Part shown: one piece after another, positions 1-9,400 of the stretch | Position numbering within the stretch: the first letter of the stretch is position 1 | How the letters are laid out: the number at the start of each line of letters is the position of its first letter | Assembly (NCBI RefSeq): GCF_001625305.1 | Contig: NW_017802680.1 | Coordinates: 261,835-325,834 of the forward strand | Direction: 5' to 3' | Source of the DNA: Branchiostoma belcheri | Taxonomy: Eukaryota; Chordata; Leptocardii; Amphioxiformes; Branchiostomatidae | DNA: 64,000 nt | The notes under the pieces: model-generated | Told to the model about the DNA's origin: nothing | What the model saw: only the letters and a program-made list of their open reading frames with translations | Database searches by the model: none | Made by a program: the position numbers and the translations under genes

Positions 1-1455
1 AACTGACCAGTGGTTGGCTGTTGCAACAAACCAATGGTTGGTTGTGTACAGGAACAAAGACATGACTGTGTACCACAAAGCCTCCAGTATCAAATAGCAC
101 CACTTTCGGTGTAAGAAACGGTGCAAATGTCAAATTCAATCCAGCTTTTTCTGAGCAGATTGAAAGCTGTGTTATTCAAAATAAAGCATACCTAGTTAAT
201 GAGATGTGATATAATGATTATTATACTTTGTTGGCTGCTACCCTAGTATTGGCTTCAACTTGTTGATTTTGTCAGTAACAAATATTAAGGGATTCCATAT
301 GTACATGTACCGTGTGTCTGCATATCATTTCACATTGTTGTGGGAGTCACGATTTTGAACTAACAAACTGCAAAGTTAACATGCTTAATATGCATGATTG
401 TACGACTTTCATTTCAAGCTGTAAAAAAAGCTTCTCTTCCATTTCACATTACTTGATTGCTTTTATTCCAATAATCGTTGTTCTCTACTTATAAAACGAT
501 TCCTTCCAAGTGGTTTTAAACGGAGTATAAAGTTGGACATATCTCTTTGTTCTCACTGTACATTGTATATCAAAAGATGACAACTGGCACTTGACTTGTG
601 ATGGAATTATTATAAAATGAAATGATGCAACTTAATGAATAAAACCAGGTGAATCATGAAAAGCTGTTCTTTTGCTCTTTGTAACATATTTTTGGTGTGC
701 AGATAACTTATAAAAATGTATGCTGGTCATCTAAACATTATGGTACATTTTCCTGCACCACACCACCTATCTGATTGTGACAGTACAGCAGCTGTAGGTG
801 TGGGTTTTGGAAGGCTGCTGAGAATTCCTGAGCACAGAATTTCACACGACATAATTGACGCAATAAAGTTTCACAGCATTGTATAAACATCTGACCATTA
901 CAGATTTGTGTTTGGGTAGTCCGAAACCAGGCTAACTCATAATCAGGCAGTCTCCCCAAACCAGCACGTCAGCAGAACGTACTGCACCTGACAGTGACTG
1001 GACCGAAAGCTAGTGGATACTACAAATGACTTGTTGAAATGACACTAAAATGGTTGTAACTTTGTTGTAAAGCAAAATAGCAAGTTGGTGAGAGTTGTTC
1101 TGATAGGCATTTTATCTCCAAAATTCTTATCATCAAATTTAATTAGTGTGGCCTAATAGTACTTACTGATAGGAAATGTTGTAACTATTTTGCTGCTGCT
1201 TGCAGGAGTCTTTTTTTTTCTACAAGTGGAATTCAAATCCACTACTTTATTGATATATGATAGATAAAATGCCACTGTTTGAAGTCGATGATTTTGTCAT
1301 GTTTGTCCAAGGAAAGGTTGTAACTGTTCTGTTGTATGGGACAGGTAGAAAGAACGAACATGTATATTGTAGAAATTCACGGTTTATATCCTTGGTGTAA
1401 GAAAACCCAAGGCAAACTCTAGTCATTGGTCTACATGTCTTGATACTAGTAGTAA
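1..1455. other. Intergenic, no gene recognised
   Basis: AT-rich sequence with only short, unconvincing open frames. An AATAAA-like string near 640 could belong to a gene that ends left of the window, but no coding exon supports this. I see no RNA gene. Confidence 0.5.
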
Positions 1456-1673
1456 AGAAGCTCTTTTTTACACAACCGTTTTATTCACAGCCGACGTTTC
1501 AGTGACCGTCTGTCACCTTCCTCAGGGCAATTCTGACTGGTTCACATTGCAATGCAGCACAGGTGTCGCTGCTACAGATGCATTCCCTAATGTAAAATTG
1601 TCCTGAGGAAGGTGACGGACGGTCACTGAAACGTCAGCTGAATAAAACACTTGGTTGTGTAAAAAAGAGCTTT
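1456..1673. mobile_element. Palindromic element with two hammerhead-like arms
   Basis: Two arms of about 75 bp are inverted copies of each other (1456-1532 and 1600-1673), ending in TTTTTTACACAACC-like sequence. The left arm read on the minus strand (1528 to 1490) gives GCC, CTGAGGA, A, GGTGAC, loop AGACG, GTCACT, GAA, ACGT, C, GGC. The right arm on the plus strand (1603-1635) repeats the core with loop GGACG. Stem II pairs over six positions in both, with one G-U. The outer GCC/GGC would be stem I in the left arm only. The structure is seen; ribozyme activity is inference. Confidence 0.6.
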
Positions 1674-3739
1674 ACTCAGTGACTTGCCAACCTGATGAAA
1701 CTATAATAGACATGTCTAGTAGATACAGAGTAACGTTGGTCTTTTGCCAACACTGACCACTTCTTATGTTATGCCAGCCACAGGTTATTAGGATTAATAA
1801 CAACATAATTAATGTTTCATCAACAAATCATTTTATTGGACAGAACTGTTGATATGTCTGGCCATGTATGACTCCCATATGTACGACACACGTCAGGCCT
1901 CAAAATTGTAAGAAAACGTAAGAAAAATAAAGTTGACTTCAAGTTGAAGTCTTATAACCCCATGACAATACTTACTGACAAACAGGTTGGGACAGTTCAT
2001 CCTCACTTCGGGACAATTGAAATTTATTTTTGGGACAGTGCTGCGACAATAATTTTATATCATTCTGACTCAAAAGCATGCTATAATTGCAGAGTACACA
2101 GGAAATTTTTGGGGGCTTTTCCGGAGTCAAAAGCCGGGACATGTGCCTGATAAAACAAAAGTAGGGCGGACATTCTGACATTTTCCTATTGTCCCAAAAA
2201 TGTCCCAAAGTGTCTTTTCAGTTGTCCCGGCTTAAATTTTAGTGGTCAGTGGCCATCGGGACACCGTTAATTTCGAGCCCTGCACGTATGACACATGTAC
2301 ACACACACACACACACCTGCACTGCCATGATAGCCAATATACAGTGTAACAAGTTGTATAATTTTCAATCATGAATACAGTACTCACAATGAGTACAATT
2401 TTCTTGCATAGTTAAAGGACAAATAATGTTCCTGTCTGGAGTGAAATGTAACAATTTTACCGTAAGGTGTAACTTTTCTGTAGCACAATATACAACTGTA
2501 GCGTTTTATGAGTCCCAAATGTCTACACTCCCATTGCCAGTACCTTTACTGGTTCCATTCTTCAAAATGGCCACATTCTGAACAGTTGATGAGAAGATGC
2601 CATGCTGTAACTTAGTGTAAGGCCACACCGTCTTAATTTTATGGATGACATCCTCTGAAGTCCCCCAAACTAGTTCGCGCGGGCGAATAAAAAAAATCCT
2701 GCCAAAAATAAAAATGCTACTAAACCACAGGAATACAAAGCTGGTATTGTGAATTTGCAGCAGTACATACTAGCAACATATACGACAAGCCGGCACATGC
2801 TGGCTTTTTGCGGAATTTATGAATCGGCACTGTACGTATGCTCTGAGTTCTTCGGTAGCCTGGGTGCCCAGCTCTGTATTGTCGCTAACTACCATGGACT
2901 ACCCAGGCCTAGAGCCAGGCCAGAGCCTCGGTGGGCGTGGTCTTTTTTTCTTGGAGAACAGGTGAAAATCAATGCGCGCGCAGATGTCATCCATAAAATT
3001 AAGTTGGTGTGGCCTACATGTAAGTTACTAAACATGGTCACCATTGCTGGATCTGAACATTTGCAGTTATCATAATCAGCAGGATATATCATTATCAATG
3101 ACATCCGTTGTACAAAATACTCAATTCATGTTTTTTCGTTGTAATTAAAGGACACCTTCCAAAAATTGAAAAAAAATACTACATTGACTTGTTGCTGCAA
3201 TTGTGTCATTTTCCCCTGTCAGATTAAATAGTCTAGTCCAACATGGCTGCCACTCTGTTCAAGTACATCGGCAGAACTACTGCACCTGCGCGAAACCCTT
3301 AATGTATTGTGCATAGCACTTCAGCAGAACGTCTCATATAAGGTCGTATTCGCGTATATAAGGTTAACATCCCGTCTGTCATTTCCAAATACTGTATTAT
3401 GTCAGAAAAGATATCCTCTGCAACAGGCAAAATTCTGCTGGACCAAACATCCAACAAAAACCGTGAAAAATCAGGGTTTCACACAGGTGTGGTACATTCT
3501 GCCAACATGCTCTTTGTATAGCCTCCATAGCATTCCAAAAACTGGGGGTTTTGGGGGGTCTTCGTGGTCTTTGGGAGCTTTTATGTGCTATTTTCTGATT
3601 GCATATAGACAACATAGCCGGCCTACTCTCTGTACACATAGGAGGCTACTCTCTGTACACATAATAAATCCCCATTGATGTTATTCTGAGTCCATCCGAA
3701 ATGCTGCATCAGTGCCAGGCAACCTTTCATTAAATAAGG
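1674..3739. other. Intergenic, dispersed repeats
   Basis: I see no coding exon here. There is a short CA run near 2300. The stretch at 3520-3640 (AGCCTCCATAGCATTCC, then CTGGGGGTTTTGGGG) recurs at 39119-39215, so it is a dispersed repeat. The open frames at 2749-3075 and 3307-3678 have no family features and overlap that repeat. Confidence 0.5.
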
Positions 3740-6415
3740 CTAAAACTTGACAATTTTGGGTCCTTTTCTTGTTGGGGGTTGACCCTTGACCTTTGCCCTG
3801 GGGATGACCTCCAGGTCAGCGCTGGAGTGGCTGTCCATGGTGCCGACCTGTATGACCTCTGACCCTCCTGTGAACACAGTTGCATCACTGTCAGGTCACG
3901 CCTAAATATGGTCGTGACAAATCTTCACTGCAGACTTGTGACAAGGTACTGCTACATTGTGTCCATCTGTCTTCCATTTCGCTACAACATCAAGGGCTAC
4001 ATTTGTGTGCTGATGTATCAAACAGTACATCAGAATGGCAAAATGAATGTCATACAGCAACACAAAAATATGGAATATACGGCTTTGTTGGAAGTTGCAG
4101 TTCAAACTTCTTTCATAATGACTTCCACCGACAGAGATGAGCTATAAAGCCATAAAAATTACATAATGGCACAAAATAAATAAATACATGTACTACACAT
4201 AATGGCCCTAACCTAAAGACTTGTTGGTGGGACACTGCCACTGGTGATGCTCCACAGACCCACAATGTTTACAGCAGCCTCCTACATGTACAAATAAAAC
4301 AACAGTTAGATATTACCAGACAGAAGGTTCATGGCTGAACAAATACATTTACATGGTCCAGAAGAAGTAGATATAAACCACCTGAAATTCCCTGAAACTT
4401 TCATTACATTGACATAAATGGAAAACTTCCGTACTTAAATGTACTTTGATTGATGACAATAATGTTATTTGCACAGTCATACCTATGAGGGCTAAGCGCA
4501 GTAATATAGTTTTACTTGTAGTATAGGCACTAAAATTCTGCAATGCTATACTAAGTATTATACTACTCTATTGAGTATTGTGTACAGATGGATGTCATGT
4601 AACAAAAACATTGATTAAATTATACATGTTTCTTCCCTCTTCTTTAAACAGGTATATATACAAACTCAAAAATTTTGTTGTGCAGTATTGATAGGGGATG
4701 TCATTATGCACAGAAATGGATCTTTTTTTCTAACTCAGTAACTGTTTACATAGTGTGTAGTACTTAGTACATGTCCTTTGATTTAAATATACTTCCTTAA
4801 TTGTTACATGTACTTGAAATACACATGTAAACTAGAGAAGTAACATTTGCAAAGCAAATGCATAATGTTTACCTTCGGACATGGTCTACATCTGCTCTGT
4901 TAATTCTTACCCAAACACATTTACATACATGTACTACTACTAGCAGTGGTCGAAATACTTTTTTCAGTGCTCTGCCATATTGCAGAAGAGTCAAAATGTT
5001 GTTCTGCAATTTGGAAATACTTTCTGCAAATACACAAGCCTCAATACTACAACCTTCCCTAGTTTGCTACACTGAAAACTATTGAATCTGGAGACTATTT
5101 TTCCTTCTGCAAAATTGCAGATTGTATTCATTTATTTATTTCATTTATTTGTTTGGCTGTAAAAAGACAATTTGTACAGCCAGGGCAGCCTAACAAGCCA
5201 GGCGGCTATTATTAAGGGCTTGCCCTGCTGACAAGACAAACATTTTACACGTACATTACAACAATACAATACATCAACCTGGAGACGTCAGATTGTATGA
5301 ATTTTTCTTCTGCAATCTTGAAAATGATTTAAATCTATCTGCAGATTGCAGACAGGTATTTTGAACACGGCATAGTGTTTATAACTGCCCAGGTACACAT
5401 ATCTGGAGGGTTCATGTTAAACATTAACTACGGTGTCCCGTATGTGGGGCAAAAGGACTTTGGTCAAGGAACAAACTACAGGTACAGTTACTGTAGTTCT
5501 TACAGTTTGGTACGCAGCTAAAACTTTAGCTTGTAAACGTCAGGTAATCAGGGTTCCTGATTAATAAGAAATTACACAAAAATGGCTGAGGGAACACCAA
5601 GGCAACCTCCCAGAGGTGCTCAGGACCAGCTGCCACCACCAGATGCTGAAATAGAGGTACATGTACAAGAAGAACTGCAGCCTGGACTGGCTGGGGAGTA
5701 TCTACATGGACAGGGGGGTCAACTAGCACCCCAGGCTGCCGGACAAGCCTACCAGGGCCCATGGCAGATGCAACAGAACCCTCGGCAGGCTGCTCCAGTG
5801 CAGTTCCACCCAGAACAGCAAGGGTACGGGGCTCAGGCTGCCTTGTTTCCACACCAAGGCTTCGCCATGCCCCCCCAACCAGCTGGGCAGGTGTACCACA
5901 ATGTCCCACCTGCAAACCAAGCAGCTGCAAATGTCGGGCAGCCGCCGGCTCTGCAGATGTCTGTAGGTGCTTTTGGTGGTGCAACGGTCAGGATTGAGAG
6001 TCCGGCTGCAGCTGGAGGCTTTGTAGCTGGGGGTCTTGTGGCTGGAGCATTTGCTACGGCTGCGTTCGCAGCCAGCAAGGTTTCAGAATCACCCGCAGTT
6101 GTACTGGGAACTGGACTGGCTGCAGGGGTGGCTACAGGAGTGACAACCCTGGCAGGGTTCTACCTGGGCAACAGGCAGCAGACAGAGGAGGCCATCCGCA
6201 GGGTGGTGGAGAGAGAACGGCACATCCGAGTAGAGAACATTGAGGAGGGGTCTCTACTTGTGCATGTCAAGTTTCTTACACTGGTAAGGCAATCACAATA
6301 CCGGTATATTACACATTTTACTCTTTGATTGTTCTTGTTATAATTATTACCTCCATGAAAAATGGAAGTATTGTTTTTGGTGTGTCTGTGTGTGTGTATG
6401 TGTGTGTGTGTGTGT

Positions 6416-6453
<38 letters not shown>

Positions 6454-9400
6454 CCGCACATTTGTAGTCAGCATAACTTCAGAACACCTTTATGGATTGT
6501 GATATTTGGTACGCTGGTAGGTCTTAGGATGTCAAAGGTCAAGGTCAAATATGGGCCTCCTGGTGGCTGACCTTGGTACTGCAGCAAAACTTCTGGTTTT
6601 TGTAACTTTTTGCAAGACAGGGAAAACAGATGCGCAGGTTATGCAACAAAACACGCAGCGCGCCTGCTACGGTTTGATTAATGAGGTTCTCCCTCTGGAA
6701 TAGGCTACTTGTTCAGTTGACCAAATGTATTACAGCCTGACCTATTTCAGGCCAAAGGTGCTACTGTGTGTTTGAAAACAAAAACCTGTGCTATTTTGTT
6801 CTGTACTGTAGTGTACTGTGTAAAACAAATTTACAAAAACTCATATATTTCATGGAGGTATGAGATCTCCGAATTCTTGTTGAAACATGTGCTATAGGGA
6901 AATACAGATTCAAAAGTTTTTTTCAACATGGCATGTTTTGGCAAGCTACAAATGTAAGTTTGCCGGTTCGAATGCTGTCAGTTTTTCCACTGGTATAATT
7001 TTATCAATTCTCTTTCCAGGCTGGCTACTGGGTCCTCCGCAGCTTCAATGAGAAAATCGACAAGCGGTCTGACCGCACCTGTCTGCAGCTGCTGCTGGAG
7101 GACGAACTTCAGGGGATCGGCTGGACCGGACCGATCCAAGTGGGGCTGGAGGGGTGGTGGTTTGCTGAAGAAGAGGGACAGGAAGAGGAGGAGGCAGCAG
7201 GGACAGAGCAGGAAGAGAGATGGGAGTGGGCAGGGATGGAGAAACAGGTATAAACAATTCATGTAGCCAATTTGGGATGATGGCTACTACTCCTACTACT
7301 TCTCCTACTACTACTCCTACTACTACTAAATGATTTTAGTTTTGTTCATATTAAAGGCATATCTGCCAAACGTTTTCTAAGTGACAACTACTTATTCCAA
7401 AAATAGTTTTTTTTTGGCACAGTGTTACAATACATTACCGGGTAGTGCAGTGTAGTGTAAATCTTAACTTGTATCTTCCTTATTCTCAAGTTTATTTGTG
7501 AGAAAAGTATCTGGAAAGAAATTTGTGCATGTAAATCAAATTTTGTTTATTGTCTAGATCTTATCTAGAAAACAGTCCAAATAACTTTTAATCCAAAAAA
7601 ATGACTATTTTATTTCTTTCCCTTTCCAGTCCGTGCCACCCATGCCGGCCAGTGTGACTACAGAGGGAGATTCAGGCCTGCCTGAAGACGTGTCCTCTGT
7701 AGCAGCCATGTCCATCACTTCTGCTGGAGAGGTGGAAGAGGGGCCGCTCAAGAGGCGGAGAGCCAGGCTACAGAAACACAAGGACTCTCCAACAGTACAA
7801 CGCTTCATCAAGGCCTGGAGGTCCTGGGAGGAAGGAGCAGAAATCCTGACCAGCAGTGGGTACACAGACCTGGGGGGAGTCAAGGCCTTGGTGCAGGGAT
7901 TCATGCTGCATTACACGGTAACACCAGATACCACAAGTACATTACTGTATGGACAGTCATGGCTGAACCTGAACAAAGCCCAGCTGAAGCAGCTGATGAC
8001 CTCCCAGCTACAAGCTGACTCCACTGACAGCACCTGTCTGCTGCTGACGGCCCTACAGCTGCCATATGGAGACAGCCGGGTGCAGACCCTGCAGCAGGTG
8101 GTTGATGCCATCCTACAGCACAGACCAGGAGACTGGCTGTACCAACACCTGCACCACATCTACTGCTACCTGGGGAGGGCCATATGGATGGCAAGCCCTC
8201 AGCCAAAATCAACCACATCACAAGGGACTGATCAACCAAGAGCTGATCTGGATGCTCTAGTCAAAGCACTATCTGCCATGGCGAGTTCCCTTATGTACAA
8301 ACAGGACTATTTGGAGACTATGTTCTACACAGCCGAACTGTATAAGAAAGTGTCCGAGACAGAAGCCATCAGACAGTTGGAACACCTCCTCAGGCTGGCA
8401 CCAGAGTGTGATCTCCATGTGCCACATGCTCACTACCTCCTGGCCACCCTGTACAACCAGCAGCAGGACAGACAGAAGGTGATTCACCACTTCACCAGGG
8501 GGCAGGAGAGGGAGACCAACCGGCTACCTGGGTTTCCTGAAGTCCACATATCCATCAAAGACCCTGCTAAAATGGCATATGAACGAGTCATGGCAAAGAA
8601 ACAAGCAAACAAGTAAAACCTTTTCTTTGGAAACAAAGTCTAAGAAACAAAGTGCACTTACATTGTACAGTGTAGAACTTGCCTTTAAAACCCACAGCTA
8701 TGTACTATCTATATTTCATCATGATGCTGTGTTTAAAATAATATTAGCTATAGGTTTCAGTTTGAGCTGCAGTTTATGTAATACGTACATGTAGTAATAC
8801 ATCTAACTGTGTTTGATTTGTACTGGACATGCTGTGAATGCGCTGCTATGTTCAGTCCAGTGATTAGCTAATCGCCGGCACTAGGCTAGGGTGAAACAAA
8901 GTGCACTCACAGTGTAGAAATTGCCTAAGAAAACATTTATTAAAACCTACCATGATCATTACCGGTAAATGCTATGTTTAGAATATACAATATTATGTAC
9001 TAGGATTTCAGTTCAAGTCAGGATAAGGATGATGCAAATTAGAGAAGAAGCTCCTGTTGTTTCAGAACAGGAGCTTAAGTATTGTCTATCCTTGGGTGTT
9101 GCCTGTAATCGAGTTCTAGTTTGCTAAATTGAAAACTATTGAATCTGGAGCCTATTTTTCCTTCTGCAAAATTGCAGATTGTATAAATTTTTCTTCTGCA
9201 ATCTTGAAAATCTATCTGCAGATTGCAGACTGCAGACAGGTATTTCGATCACTGTACTAGTATATGGTGACAGGAGCAGAGCAGACCATGAAATTGCAAC
9301 ATTATGTAACCCAACATGTAACCCAACATGTCATTTCTATGCCGCACGCATCTCGAGTTGTCTCGGCGGCTCGATGCTCCCACCGCACCAACCACGCTCC

